DNA of 64,000 bases from Cryobacterium sp. GrIS_2_6 (GTDB lineage: Bacteria > Actinomycetota > Actinomycetes > Actinomycetales > Microbacteriaceae). The DNA lies in the NCBI RefSeq assembly GCF_035984545.1, contig NZ_JAXCHP010000001.1, positions 2,232,001 through 2,296,000 on the forward strand, read 5' to 3'. The position numbers and the translations under genes are program-made. The notes below the pieces were generated by a model that worked only from the letters and a program-made list of their open reading frames with translations, was not told the origin of the DNA and ran no database searches. Below, in pieces: positions 38,086-48,728 of this stretch (the first letter of the stretch is position 1; every line of letters starts with the position of its first letter).

Positions 38086-39030
38086 ATGACGATCTCGCTC
38101 GGATATCAGATTCCTAATTTCACCTATCCGGGCGGCGTCGAGTCGCTGTTCGACACCGTCGCCGCCCAGGCGCGCGAAGCGGAGGCCAGCGGATTCGACA
38201 CGGTTCTGGTGATGGACCACTTCTATCAGCTGCCCGGCATCGGCACGCCCGATCAGCCGATGATGGAGGCGTACTCGACGCTGGCCGCGCTGGCGGTGTC
38301 GACCAGCACCATCCAACTCTCCGCGCTCGTGACCGGCAACACGTACCGCAACCCGACCCTGCTCGCCAAAACCGTCACCACCCTCGACGTGATCAGCCAC
38401 GGCCGCGCAATCCTCGGCATCGGGGCTGGCTGGTTCGAGCTCGAGCACGAACAGCTCGGTTTCGATTTCGATACCTTCACGGAGCGCTTCGAGAAGCTCG
38501 ACGAAGCTCTGCAGATCATCCACCCCATGCTGCGCGACGAGCGGCCCGAGGTCACGGGCAAGTGGTACCGGGCGCACGGGGCGATGAACGTGCCACGGTT
38601 CCGTGAGAGCATCCCGATCATGCTGGGCGGGCAGGGCGAGCGCAAGACCTTTCGCCTGGCGGCGCGATACGCCGACCACATGAACATCATCTGCGCGATC
38701 GACGACCTGCCGCATAAGCTGCGGGTTCTGAAGCAGCGCGCCGAAGAGATCGACCGCGATCCGTCGACGCTGAAGACGAGCTACCTCGCCAGCGCGGTGA
38801 TCGTCGAGACTCAGGCTGAGGCAGACGCTATTCTGCAGTCGCTGCCCGAGGAACGACGTAGCCGCGCCTTCGTGGGCACGGCGACCACGGTTGCGGAGCG
38901 AGTTCAGACCGAGATCCTCGATGCGGGTGTTGACGGTGTCATCGTGAACGCCCCCCTCAACGGCCATGTGCCCGGTGTCGTGACGGCACTCGGCGAGGCA
39001 CTCGCCCCGCTGGTGCGAGTGCCTCGCTGA
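38086..39030 (+). CDS. LLM-class F420-dependent oxidoreductase
   Basis: A 314-residue TIM-barrel oxidoreductase of the luciferase-like superfamily, F420 branch. MTISLGYQIPNF at the N-terminus, DTVLVMDHFYQLPGIG (residues 35-52), STIQLSALVTGNTYRNPTLLAK and GRAILGIGAGWFELEHEQLG are typical of F420-binding members. Start ATG 38086 was chosen by conservation; the Shine-Dalgarno is weak. The substrate is not predictable. It is divergent from the VOC-HxlR-VOC cluster. Confidence 0.87.
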   Translation: MTISLGYQIPNFTYPGGVESLFDTVAAQAREAEASGFDTVLVMDHFYQLPGIGTPDQPMMEAYSTLAALAVSTSTIQLSALVTGNTYRNPTLLAKTVTTLDVISHGRAILGIGAGWFELEHEQLGFDFDTFTERFEKLDEALQIIHPMLRDERPEVTGKWYRAHGAMNVPRFRESIPIMLGGQGERKTFRLAARYADHMNIICAIDDLPHKLRVLKQRAEEIDRDPSTLKTSYLASAVIVETQAEADAILQSLPEERRSRAFVGTATTVAERVQTEILDAGVDGVIVNAPLNGHVPGVVTALGEALAPLVRVPR

Positions 39031-39093
39031 CCAGCCTGCCGCTGAGGCTCCAGCGATTCATTACAACGGCGTCACCTTGGGAGCCACCAAATA

Positions 39094-41643
39094 ATGACTG
39101 ACACGACCAGCCAGGCCATCGTGCCCACGAGCCACCCGATTCGGCGCCTCCTCGCCGACTGGACCGTCACCGCGCTCGACGGCCCTGTCCCCCCGGCCGT
39201 GCGCCAGCACACAATTCCGGCAACCGTTCCGGGCTCGGTGCACACCGACCTCCTCGCCGCGGGCCTCATCCCCGACCCGTACCTCGACGGCAATGAGCAG
39301 TTGCTCGGCTGGATCGGACTCACTGACTGGCGATACACTATGACCTTCGTCTGGCAGCCGAACGGCAGCACCCAGAGCGAGATCGTCTTCGACGGTCTCG
39401 ACACGATCGCGACGGTTGAACTCAACGGCCACCGGATCGGCGTGACAAGGAATATGCACCGCCGTTACCGATTCGACCTGCGCACCCACCTGCGCGCCGG
39501 CCTCAACGAGCTCGCCGTCACGTTCTCCTCTCCGATCCGGGCGGCGGATGCCGCCAGCCTCGAACTCGGCTATCGCTCGCACGTGAACCACCACCCGTAC
39601 AACGCGATCCGCAAGATGGCCTGCAGCTTCGGCTGGGACTGGGGCATCGACACGAGCACATCGGGTATCTGGCGCCCGGTCGCCCTCGAATGCTGGGCGA
39701 CGGCGCGGTTCGAGTCCGTGCGCCCGATCGCCACCGTGGACACCCTTGTTCGGGCAGACGGGACGGCCCGGCACTCGGGCACGGTAGCACTGCACGTCGA
39801 GGTCGCCCGGGCGAGCGATGCAGATCTCATCGTGACGGCATCCATCGGAGGCGTGGCCGGCTCGGCCACTCTGAACGCCGGCCAAACGAGCGCGGTGGTG
39901 ACACTGCATGTTGCAGAGGTGTCGCTGTGGTGGCCGCGCGGCTATGGCGAGCAGCCGCTCTATGACGTCGACGTGACGCTGCACGGTTCGGGCGCGGACG
40001 ACGCCGAATCGGGCGAACTCGATTCAGCACATCGGCGAGTAGGCTTCCGCACCGTGTCGTTCGAGACAGAACCGGATGCGACGGGGACACCGTTCACGAT
40101 CGCCGTCAACGGGCGGCCGGTCTTCGTTCGCGGAGCCAACTGGATCCCCGACGATTCCTTTCCACACCGTGTCGACCGGGCCCGGTACAAGGACCGGATC
40201 GAACAGGCCGAATTCGCCAACATCAACCTGCTCCGGGTCTGGGGCGGCGGTATTTTCGAGGCGGACGACTTCTTCGAGCTCTGCGACGAACGCGGCATGC
40301 TCACCTGGCAGGATTTCCTGCTGGCGTGCGCCGCCTATGCCGAAGAGGCGCCCCTGTCCGGCGAGATCGAAGCGGAGGCGCGCGACAACGTGGCCAGGCT
40401 GGCGTCGCACCCGTCGCTGATCGTGTTCAACGGCAACAACGAGAACCTTTGGGGCCACGAGGAGTGGAACTGGAAGAAGAGACTGGATGGCAAGACCTGG
40501 GGCGCGGGCTACTACTACGAGCTCTTCCCGCGCATCGTGGCCGAACTGGCGCCGCACATCGGATACACGCCGGGAAGCCCGTTCAACCCGGGCGGCACCG
40601 ACGGTCTCGGCCGTGACGGAACACTCACGCCGAACGATCCGGACAACGGCACGATGCACATCTGGGACCTGTGGAACCAACGCGACTACCCCGCATACCG
40701 TGAGTACACGCCCCGCTTCGTGGCCGAGTTCGGCTGGCAGGGCCCACCGACCTGGTCGACCATGCGCGCATCGATCAGCGACTCCCCGCTCACTCCCGAG
40801 TCCCCCGGCATGCTGGTGCACCAGAAGGCGATGGAGGGCAACGTGAAGCTCACCGACGGCCTGCTTGCCCACTACCCGTTGCCCGACGACATCGACGACT
40901 GGCACTGGGCGATGTCACTCAACCAGGCCAACGCCATCGGCACCGCCATCGAACACTTCCGTTCCCTGCACCCACACTGCATGGGCAGCATCGTCTGGCA
41001 GCTCAACGACTGCTGGCCGGTCACGTCCTGGGCGGCCGTCGACGGCTATGGGCGACCCAAGCCGCTGCTCTACGCGATCCGCCACGCGTACGCCGACAGG
41101 CTGGTGACCATTCAACCGCGCGCCGGAGGAACGCTGGCCGTGGTCATCGTCAACGACGAGGCTTCACCGTGGTCGGGCGAGCTCATCGTCCGACGCCTCA
41201 CAGACGCGGGAATCGTGCTCGCCGAGCACGCGGAACAGGTCACCCTGCCCGCGCGGTCCACGGTGACCGTGCCGCTGCCCGCATCCGTCTCCACGACAAC
41301 GGATGCGGCAGCGGAACTCCTCAGGGCCGAGCTCACCGGGGTGCGTGGCCACTGGTTCTTCGCCGAGCCCCGCGATACCCGGCTCGGAGCCCCATTAATG
41401 TCATCGTCGCTCGAACAGGTCGCAGACGGCTATCGCCTCACGGTGACGGCCGCAACACTCACCCGCGATCTTGCCGTTTTGGTGGACAAGGTGGACCCGG
41501 CCGCGCGGGTCGACGACATGCTGATCACGCTGCTCCCGGGTGAGAGTGCGGTGTTCAGCGTCCGCTCCGAGGTCGAGCTCGACTGTGCGACCCTGACCGC
41601 ACCGACGGTGCTGCGCAGCGCGAACCAGCTTGTGCGGCCGTGA
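39094..41643 (+). CDS. Glycoside hydrolase family 2 protein, beta-mannosidase type
   Basis: An 849-residue GH2 enzyme with an N-terminal sugar-binding domain, an Ig-like middle and the TIM barrel (about residues 330-660). The acid/base Glu lies in IVFNGNNENLWG, and the nucleophile Glu in RFVAEFGWQGPP. Length and the WxLND-type QLNDCWPVTSW ending of the barrel fit exo-beta-mannosidases, which release mannose from beta-mannosides. No signal peptide, so it is cytoplasmic. The following sequence is a broken mannanase-like gene, suggesting an original mannan-use pair. Confidence 0.88.
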   Translation: MTDTTSQAIVPTSHPIRRLLADWTVTALDGPVPPAVRQHTIPATVPGSVHTDLLAAGLIPDPYLDGNEQLLGWIGLTDWRYTMTFVWQPNGSTQSEIVFDGLDTIATVELNGHRIGVTRNMHRRYRFDLRTHLRAGLNELAVTFSSPIRAADAASLELGYRSHVNHHPYNAIRKMACSFGWDWGIDTSTSGIWRPVALECWATARFESVRPIATVDTLVRADGTARHSGTVALHVEVARASDADLIVTASIGGVAGSATLNAGQTSAVVTLHVAEVSLWWPRGYGEQPLYDVDVTLHGSGADDAESGELDSAHRRVGFRTVSFETEPDATGTPFTIAVNGRPVFVRGANWIPDDSFPHRVDRARYKDRIEQAEFANINLLRVWGGGIFEADDFFELCDERGMLTWQDFLLACAAYAEEAPLSGEIEAEARDNVARLASHPSLIVFNGNNENLWGHEEWNWKKRLDGKTWGAGYYYELFPRIVAELAPHIGYTPGSPFNPGGTDGLGRDGTLTPNDPDNGTMHIWDLWNQRDYPAYREYTPRFVAEFGWQGPPTWSTMRASISDSPLTPESPGMLVHQKAMEGNVKLTDGLLAHYPLPDDIDDWHWAMSLNQANAIGTAIEHFRSLHPHCMGSIVWQLNDCWPVTSWAAVDGYGRPKPLLYAIRHAYADRLVTIQPRAGGTLAVVIVNDEASPWSGELIVRRLTDAGIVLAEHAEQVTLPARSTVTVPLPASVSTTTDAAAELLRAELTGVRGHWFFAEPRDTRLGAPLMSSSLEQVADGYRLTVTAATLTRDLAVLVDKVDPAARVDDMLITLLPGESAVFSVRSEVELDCATLTAPTVLRSANQLVRP

Positions 41644-41669
41644 TCCCGCCGACGAGGAGGACTGCCGCC

Positions 41670-41890
41670 GTGCAGCAATCCGTTCTGAGTGAGCCCGTCT
41701 GCCCCATGACTTGGGGATGGACCGGCATTCGCGGAAGCTGGACCACGCCGGAAGCCGCGGACCGATGCGGCTGATGCGGGACCACGGCACGAACTGGGCA
41801 ACACTCGCCTACGCGGCCAGTGTGCACAGGAGCCCCGAGCGGACCCTCCAGAGCGACGAACTTCCACGGAATCAGGCGGACGTTCGGTGC
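41670..41890 (+). pseudogene. Remnant of a GH113-like (mannanase-type) hydrolase
   Basis: GTG 41670 follows GACGAGGAGGA. The first codons give MTWGWTGIRGSWTTPEAADR, then a TGA. One frame over, the sequence continues as PMRLMRDHGTNWATLAYAA, the expected next part of the TIM barrel, before homology fades and a tRNA gene follows. Only about 70 codons of an expected ~300 remain, with a frameshift near 41760. Assignment to GH113 is from memory of the N-terminal motif and its usual place beside GH2 beta-mannosidase, so it is tentative. Confidence 0.45.
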
Positions 41891-41897
41891 CGGATGA

Positions 41898-41973
41898 TGG
41901 TGCCCCCGCTGGGACTCGAACCCAGACTGTGACGATTTTAAGTCGTCTGCCTCTGCCATTGGGCTACGGGGGC
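41898..41973 (-). tRNA. tRNA-Leu (anticodon TAA)
   Basis: Acceptor stem GCCCCCG/CGGGGGC, anticodon stem GACGA/TCGTC around loop CTTAAAA (anticodon UAA), T arm CTGGG-TTCGAGT-CCCAG, and an encoded CCA (41898-41900). The variable loop is short for a Leu tRNA, as in the short-variable-arm Leu(UAA) annotated in other actinobacteria. Confidence 0.92.
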
Positions 41974-42055
41974 GCGTCCGAGTACATCCGGGCTGAGAGA
42001 ACTCAGTCCGAACGGACTCCGACGCTTCAAGCGTAGGTGCTGCCGGAGCAGCCGC

Positions 42056-43588
42056 TTACTTGGCGGGCGTGGTCGCCTCGGTCGCGGCATCCGTTGCCAC
42101 GGTCGCAGGCGCGGCGGCGGGAGCCTTGACCGGCGTCTTGCGCGGCGCGCGGGGCGCCGTGACCTTGGCTGCCGGGGCGGCGGCGGCAGGCGCTGCCGGC
42201 ACGGTGACCGGTGCAGGCGGCGTGACCGCAGCGGAAGCGGCCTTCGCCGGCGCCGCGGCACCCGCGGCGGGCTTCGGGCGGGAGGCGAACTCGACGAACA
42301 CGGCGCGCGGGGTCTCGACGGCGGCGAGGGACACAATGTCGCGACCGAGGAAGAAGTTGTTCACCCAGCCCCAGACGACGCGCAGCTTGCGCTCCCAGCT
42401 CGGCATGGCGAGGCCGTGGTAGCCGCGGTGCGCGATCCAGGCAAGCGGGCCCTTGATGGCCAGCTTGCCGGACTGGAAGACACCCTGTCCGACACCGAGA
42501 CCGGCGACGGCCCCGAGGTTCTTGTGGATGTAGTCCTTGGGGCCCTCGCCGCGGAGGACGGCGACGATGTTCTTGGCCATGAGCTTGCCCTGACGCACCG
42601 CGTGCTGGGCGTTCGGAACGCAGAAACCGCCGACTCCCCCGCCGCTGAGGTCGGGGACGGCGGTGATGTCGCCGGCGCCCCAGGCGTCTTCGATGATCTC
42701 GTCGGCGGTGCCGACGCGGAGGTCGGGGCGCACCTGCAGGCGGCCGCGTTCCTCGATGGGGAGGTCGGTGTGACGCACGATGCCGGGGTTCGCCATCACG
42801 CCGGCGGTCCAGACGATCAGGTCGGTCTCGAACTTCTCGCCGGTGGAGAGCTCGACGACGCCGTCGACGGCGCTCGTCAGCTGGGTATTCAGGTGGATCT
42901 TCGCACCGCGCTTGTCGAGGTTGTCGATGACCCACAGGCTCGTCGGCACGGACACCTCGGGCATGATCCGGCCCATCGCCTCGACGAGGTGGAACTGGAT
43001 GTCGTCGAACCCGATCTGCGGGTAGGACCCCAGCAGCGAGGTCGCGAACGAGCGCAGTTCGGCGAAGACCTCGATGCCGGCAAAGCCGCCGCCGATGACG
43101 ACGAAGGTGAGCAGGCGGTCGCGCTCGGGTCCGGCGGGGAGCAGGGAGGCCTTGTCGAAGTTGGTGAGCACAGTGTCGCGGATGGCGACGGCTTCCTCGA
43201 TGGTCTTGAGTCCGAGCGCCTGGTCGGCGACCCCGGGGATCGGGAAGGTGCGCGAGACGGCTCCTGCGGTGACGACGACGATGTCGTAGTGGAACTCATA
43301 CGGCTCGCCGACCGGCGGGGTGATCGTCGCGGTCTTCGACGCGTGGTCGATGTGGGTCACCTTCGCGGTGACGACGTTCGTCTTCGAGAGGTGACGGCGG
43401 TGCGCGACCACGGCGTGACGGGCTTCGATCGAGCCGGCGGCAACCTCGGGGAGGAAGGGCTGGTAGGTCATGTACGGGAGGGGGTCGACCATGGTGACCT
43501 CGGCCTCGCCTTTTCGCAGCCACTTCTCAAGCTTCCAAGCGGTGTAGAAGCCCGCGTAGCCGCCACCGACAACGAGAATTTTTGGCAC
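42056..43588 (-). CDS. ndh: Type II NADH dehydrogenase (NDH-2) with Ala/Pro/Lys-rich tail
   Basis: A 510-residue single-subunit NADH:quinone oxidoreductase at the inner membrane face. GTG 43588 follows AGGAGGACCC and begins the FAD motif KILVVGGGYAGFYTAWKLE; the NADH motif is VVIGGGFAGIEVFAEL, and GVMANPGIV and AWGAGDITAVPD are typical. The usual membrane-binding helical end (WVNNFFLGRDIVSL) is present. After it comes an unusual low-complexity tail of about 75 residues (Ala/Pro/Lys/Thr-rich), not needed for catalysis. It has no operon partner. Confidence 0.93.
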   Translation of the reverse strand: MPKILVVGGGYAGFYTAWKLEKWLRKGEAEVTMVDPLPYMTYQPFLPEVAAGSIEARHAVVAHRRHLSKTNVVTAKVTHIDHASKTATITPPVGEPYEFHYDIVVVTAGAVSRTFPIPGVADQALGLKTIEEAVAIRDTVLTNFDKASLLPAGPERDRLLTFVVIGGGFAGIEVFAELRSFATSLLGSYPQIGFDDIQFHLVEAMGRIMPEVSVPTSLWVIDNLDKRGAKIHLNTQLTSAVDGVVELSTGEKFETDLIVWTAGVMANPGIVRHTDLPIEERGRLQVRPDLRVGTADEIIEDAWGAGDITAVPDLSGGGVGGFCVPNAQHAVRQGKLMAKNIVAVLRGEGPKDYIHKNLGAVAGLGVGQGVFQSGKLAIKGPLAWIAHRGYHGLAMPSWERKLRVVWGWVNNFFLGRDIVSLAAVETPRAVFVEFASRPKPAAGAAAPAKAASAAVTPPAPVTVPAAPAAAAPAAKVTAPRAPRKTPVKAPAAAPATVATDAATEATTPAK

Positions 43589-43625
43589 GATAAGGGTCCT
43601 CCTACATGATGGAATATGCGAAAAC

Positions 43626-44909
43626 TTACCGATTCGATCGATTTCGCTTGAGCCGCCGAAGAGCACCTATGCCGAACAGCGTTACTAGGATAGCAAACCC
43701 CAACAGGACGAGAAGCGGAACGGTGATATAGGTCAGGGTCAGCTCGGTCGGCAGCCAGGGACTCGCGGCGGTGTCGGTCGGCAGCGGCGGGTCGCTGCTC
43801 GGCACGGCGCGGGCAACGGGTGCGGCCGTCGGTGCTTTCGTCGGGACCGTGTCGATGCGCCGGTGCAGGTGGATCCAGTCCTGGAGCAGGGCCGTCGGTG
43901 TCGGAGACGTCGAGGGCGCCACGGACGCGGTGACCGCGGCGGCCGCATCGATCAGGCCGTTGCCGTAGACGGGGCTGGGGACGACGTGGCCGTTCGGGTT
44001 GGCGGTCGCGATCACCCGGTTCATCACGTCGGCGGCGTTGAGCTTCGGGTAGGCGGCGCGCACGAGGGCGACGAGGCCGGAGACGATCGGGGCGGAGGCA
44101 CTCGTGCCGCTCCACTGCACGTACCCGCCGTTCGGCACCACGCCGACGAGTTGTTCGCTCGGGGCGGCGACGGCGATGGTGATGCCCTGTGAGGAGGCGT
44201 CGAAGCTCGCGGTCTTGTTGCGGTCGACGCCCCCGACGGTGAGCACGCCGGGGATCGTCGCCGGGGCGCCGACCTCCGTGGTGCCGCTCCCCCGGTTTCC
44301 GGCCGCGGCCACGACGACGACGTCATGTTGGAACGCGTACAGGAAGGCGTCGTCCCAGCTCGACGGCCAGTCGAGGGTGTTCCGGGTCAGCGACATGTTG
44401 ATCACGTCGGCGCCATGGTCGACGGCCCAGCGGATGCCTGCCGCGATCTGGTCGTCGTTGCTGAGCTTTGCGCCGCTGCTCCCGAATGCGACCGACACCG
44501 CGAGAATGGACGCCTCGGGTGCGACGCCGATGACTCCTGTCCCGTCCGCGGAACCGCGGCCGGCCATCAGGGATGCGACCAGGGTGCCGTGCTCGCTGCC
44601 GTCACCCACCGGGGTCTGGCCGTTGCTCGAGCCCAGGCCCGAGACATCCGTGCCACCGACGACGGCGCCGGCGAGTTCGGGGACGCTCGTGCTCACCCCG
44701 GTGTCGATCACGGCGACCGTCACGCCGGCGCCCTTGGTCGTTGCCCAGGCCTGAGTGAAACCGTAGTCGTTGAGCCAGTACTCGAGGTCGCGCACCTGGT
44801 CGGCGTGCGCGGGTGCCGCGTCGCCGACGACGGAGGCGCCTCCCAGGACAACGGTCAGAGCCACCGCGAGCGCGGCGCCGAGGCGCCTCTGCAGCAGGGA
44901 ACGGGTCAC
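43626..44909 (-). CDS. S8 subtilisin-like serine protease, membrane-anchored (mycosin-like)
   Basis: A 427-residue secreted protease anchored by a C-terminal helix. A signal peptide (about residues 5-38) is followed by the peptidase domain with Asp in VAVIDTGVST, His in GSEHGTLVASL and Ser in SGTSASAPIVSGL, a Pro/Thr linker, and a membrane helix (about 395-420) with a basic tail. This is the layout of mycosins that accompany type VII secretion, but no ESX genes are nearby. Substrate unknown. Its GTG overlaps the DUF501 stop by 4 nt. Confidence 0.88.
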   Translation of the reverse strand: MTRSLLQRRLGAALAVALTVVLGGASVVGDAAPAHADQVRDLEYWLNDYGFTQAWATTKGAGVTVAVIDTGVSTSVPELAGAVVGGTDVSGLGSSNGQTPVGDGSEHGTLVASLMAGRGSADGTGVIGVAPEASILAVSVAFGSSGAKLSNDDQIAAGIRWAVDHGADVINMSLTRNTLDWPSSWDDAFLYAFQHDVVVVAAAGNRGSGTTEVGAPATIPGVLTVGGVDRNKTASFDASSQGITIAVAAPSEQLVGVVPNGGYVQWSGTSASAPIVSGLVALVRAAYPKLNAADVMNRVIATANPNGHVVPSPVYGNGLIDAAAAVTASVAPSTSPTPTALLQDWIHLHRRIDTVPTKAPTAAPVARAVPSSDPPLPTDTAASPWLPTELTLTYITVPLLVLLGFAILVTLFGIGALRRLKRNRSNR

Positions 44910-45427
44910 GCGTCCGCCGCGGAATAGTCGAGGCACTCGCAGACGGCCGGAGTCCAGGCTGCCCGCGCGAGCGCGAGGTCACCGATCGGGTTGACGCCGG
45001 GGCCTGCGGCGAGCGAGTGTGCGGCGAGGGCGTGCAGGCACTTGACCCGGTCGGGCATGCCGCCGGAGGAGATGCCGGCGATCTCGGGTACGTCGCCGAG
45101 CATGGCGCGATCGGCGAGGAATCCCGCGTGGGCGCGGCGGTACTGGTCGTGGACGGCCTCATCGTCGGCGAGCAGCTGATTGAACTCGTTCATCACCTGG
45201 GTCGCTTCGAGGAAGGAGAGCGCCGCGGTCGCGGCCGGGTGGGTCAGGTAGTAGAGCGTGGGGAACGGCGTGCCGTCGCTCAGCCGGGGCGCGGTGGCGA
45301 CGACGGTGGGAGCTCCGCACACGCAGCGCGCCGCGATGCCGACGGCGTCGCGGGCCGGGCGGCCGAGCTGTGCGCTGACGATCTTCAGGTCGTCGGCGGT
45401 GACGGGCGCGAACGGCGGCCGGGTCAC
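44906..45427 (-). CDS. DUF501 domain protein
   Basis: A 173-residue actinobacterial protein. A Cys pair (AARCVCGAPTVV, about residues 31-42), FPTLYYLTHPAATAALS, ISSGGMPDRVKCLHALAAHSLA and a terminal CECLDY fit DUF501. Its function is unknown; the conserved Cys suggest metal binding. It overlaps both neighbours by 4 nt (GTGA on each side), so it is coupled to the FtsB-like gene and the protease in a three-gene block downstream of eno. Confidence 0.87.
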   Translation of the reverse strand: MTRPPFAPVTADDLKIVSAQLGRPARDAVGIAARCVCGAPTVVATAPRLSDGTPFPTLYYLTHPAATAALSFLEATQVMNEFNQLLADDEAVHDQYRRAHAGFLADRAMLGDVPEIAGISSGGMPDRVKCLHALAAHSLAAGPGVNPIGDLALARAAWTPAVCECLDYSAADA

Positions 45428-45897
45428 TGGGTGGCCTGGGGGGCGAGGCCGGCGGTCATGACGGAAGCGAACATGGACGATACCCAATCGATGTCGGTGT
45501 TCTGGATGGCCGTGGTCGCGGCGGGCGCGGCGGCAGCGGCGGCCGGCAGCGGCAGGTCGTTGATCACGAGGAAGCTCACGTCGCCTGGCAGCACATAGGA
45601 CAGCCGGGCACGGGCCTGGGTCGTGACGTATGTGCGGTCGTTCCAGCGCTCCCGCTCGGTCTTGAGCTGGTCGACGGTGGTCTGCTGCTTGTTGACGTCC
45701 GCGGTGAGCCGGCTGATTTCCTGCTGCTGCTCACCGTAGGTGCGCAGGCCGGGGGCGAGCACGACGACCGCGAGGATGAGGATGCCCATCATCATGAGCG
45801 AGAACCCGGACAGGCGCAGGCCGCGAAGCCAGCCGCTCATCGGGGTCTCGTCGAAGCCGAGCGCGACGGGCTGCCGTTCGGTGCGTTTCGCGGCCAT
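45424..45897 (-). CDS. Septum formation initiator family protein (FtsB/DivIC-like)
   Basis: A 157-residue bitopic division protein. A basic N-terminus is followed by one membrane helix (about residues 28-50, SLMMMGILILAVVVLAPGL), then a coiled coil (EQQQEISRLTADVNKQQ... to about 85) and a conserved DRTYVTTQARARLSYVLPGD. It is expected to bridge FtsL and FtsQ at midcell. Good start, ATG 45897 with AAAGGAG upstream. It is separated from eno by the eno terminator, so it probably has its own promoter. Confidence 0.9.
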   Translation of the reverse strand: MAAKRTERQPVALGFDETPMSGWLRGLRLSGFSLMMMGILILAVVVLAPGLRTYGEQQQEISRLTADVNKQQTTVDQLKTERERWNDRTYVTTQARARLSYVLPGDVSFLVINDLPLPAAAAAAPAATTAIQNTDIDWVSSMFASVMTAGLAPQATQ

Positions 45898-45935
45898 GGC
45901 AACTCCTTTCGCGGATCCTCGCCGGTTCTCACCGG

Positions 45936-45983
45936 ATAAAAAAACAGAGCCCTCGAAGCGCGGGATTCACCCCGCGCTTCGAG
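45936..45983 (-). terminator. Intrinsic terminator of eno
   Basis: Read leftward, CTCGAAGCGCGGG (45983-45971) pairs perfectly with the 13-nt arm at 45964-45952 around a 6-nt loop, followed after a short spacer by a run of seven T (45944-45938). A textbook rho-independent terminator, 15 bp beyond the eno stop. Confidence 0.92.
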
Positions 45984-45997
45984 AGCTCCAGTCGAAA

Positions 45998-47362
<1,365 letters not shown>

Positions 47363-47402
47363 TCATGTAACAGTCTAGCGACGGAGGCTCCGAGCGCGGG
47401 AA

Positions 47403-48680
47403 TCAGCCAGCGAGCGGGCGGAAATCGAGTCCGGCGGCATCCGCTGTTTCATCGGTGACGAAGGCGTACCGCCCGTAGCCCGCCTCGGCGGCACGACCGA
47501 GCAGGGCCTTGAGGTTCTTGGTGCGGTGTTCGAGCCGCACGCGCAAGCCCTCGGCGACGAGTGCGGTTTTCAGGGCGACGAGGCGACCGGGGGCCGCGTC
47601 CTTCTCGTGAATGAGCACAACGGCGTTCTCGGCGGACGCGCCGGTGCCGCCGAGCAGGTCGACGATGCGTTCGAAGCCGATCGAGAAGCCGCACGCGGGA
47701 ACGTCGACGCCGAGGAATCGGCCGATCATTCCGTCGTACCGGCCGCCGCCGCCGAGCGAGTAGCCGAGATCGGGGTGCGCGATCTCGAAGATCGTTCCGG
47801 TGTAGTAGCCCATGCCGCGCACAAGCGTCGGGTCGAACACAAGGTCGGCGCCGGGGAGCGCGTCGCGGAGGGCGAGCAGGTCGGCGTATGCGGCCCGGTC
47901 GAGCCAGGCGGGTGCTGCGGAGGCATCGGGTCCCGTGGCCGAACCGAGCAGGTCCCAGCCTGCGGAGGCGATCGAGCGGAGGGTTTCCGCGATGCCGTCG
48001 GTGGGGATGCCGAGGCTGTCGAGTTCGGTGACGACGCCGTCGACGCCGATCTTGTCGAGCTTGTCGATCGTGATCAGGGCCCGCTCGAACAGATCCGCCG
48101 GGACCTGCCAGTAAGCGAGCAGGGCGGTGAGGATGCGGCGGTCATTGATGCGCACCGAGCAGCCGGTGAGGCCGAGGGCGTCGAGGGCGGCCATCGTCGC
48201 GGTGATGAGCTCGATCTCGGCGAGCGGGCCCGCCTCGCCGATGATGTCGATGTCGCACTGCACGAACTGGCGGTACCGGCCCTTCTGCGGGCGTTCGGCC
48301 CGCCAGACGGGGGCGATCTGGATCGCCCGGAACACCGTGGGCAGGGCGGCGCGGTGCGTCGCGTAGAACCGGGCGAGCGGGACGGTGAGGTCGAAGCGGA
48401 GGCCGAGGTCGGCGAGGCCGAGCAGGTCGCCGGACTCCGCGGCGGCGAGGGCATCGGCAGGGGCGAGTCCGCGCTTGAGCACCGCGAAGCCGAGCTTCTC
48501 GTTGTCGCCGCCGAGGCCGGAGTGCAACCGGGCGGAGTCTTCCATGACGGGGGTCTCGATCTCGTCGAAGCCGTGCGCGGCGAAACTGCGCCGGATCACA
48601 CCGAGCGCGTGCTCGCGACCGGCCTTCTCAGCGGGGAGGAAGTCGCGCATGCCGCGCGGCGGGGTCACCTGTGTTGCCAT
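47403..48680 (-). CDS. hisS: Histidine--tRNA ligase
   Basis: A 425-residue class II synthetase. The N-terminal TPPRGMRDFLPAE, motif 2 (QKGRYRQFVQCDIDIIG), the histidine-A motif VRGMGYYTGTIFEIA, motif 3 (SLGGGGRYDGMIGRFLG) and a C-terminal anticodon domain are all visible. A second ATG three codons upstream is also possible. It begins about 40 bp after mazG ends on the same strand. Confidence 0.96.
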   Translation of the reverse strand: MATQVTPPRGMRDFLPAEKAGREHALGVIRRSFAAHGFDEIETPVMEDSARLHSGLGGDNEKLGFAVLKRGLAPADALAAAESGDLLGLADLGLRFDLTVPLARFYATHRAALPTVFRAIQIAPVWRAERPQKGRYRQFVQCDIDIIGEAGPLAEIELITATMAALDALGLTGCSVRINDRRILTALLAYWQVPADLFERALITIDKLDKIGVDGVVTELDSLGIPTDGIAETLRSIASAGWDLLGSATGPDASAAPAWLDRAAYADLLALRDALPGADLVFDPTLVRGMGYYTGTIFEIAHPDLGYSLGGGGRYDGMIGRFLGVDVPACGFSIGFERIVDLLGGTGASAENAVVLIHEKDAAPGRLVALKTALVAEGLRVRLEHRTKNLKALLGRAAEAGYGRYAFVTDETADAAGLDFRPLAG

Positions 48681-48728
48681 GGAATCCATTGTCTCAGGTC
48701 GGGCCGGGCGGCCCGGCCCTGTGGCGAT

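Noticed and set aside
41898-41973. tRNA-Leu as an integration site for a mobile element
   Set aside because: No integrase, no duplicated tRNA 3' end and no phage genes were found on either side; the left neighbour is a decayed gene only.
43626-44909. Mycosin-like protease as part of a type VII secretion system
   Set aside because: No EccC, EccB, WXG100 or related genes are in the window; it sits in a conserved housekeeping block.
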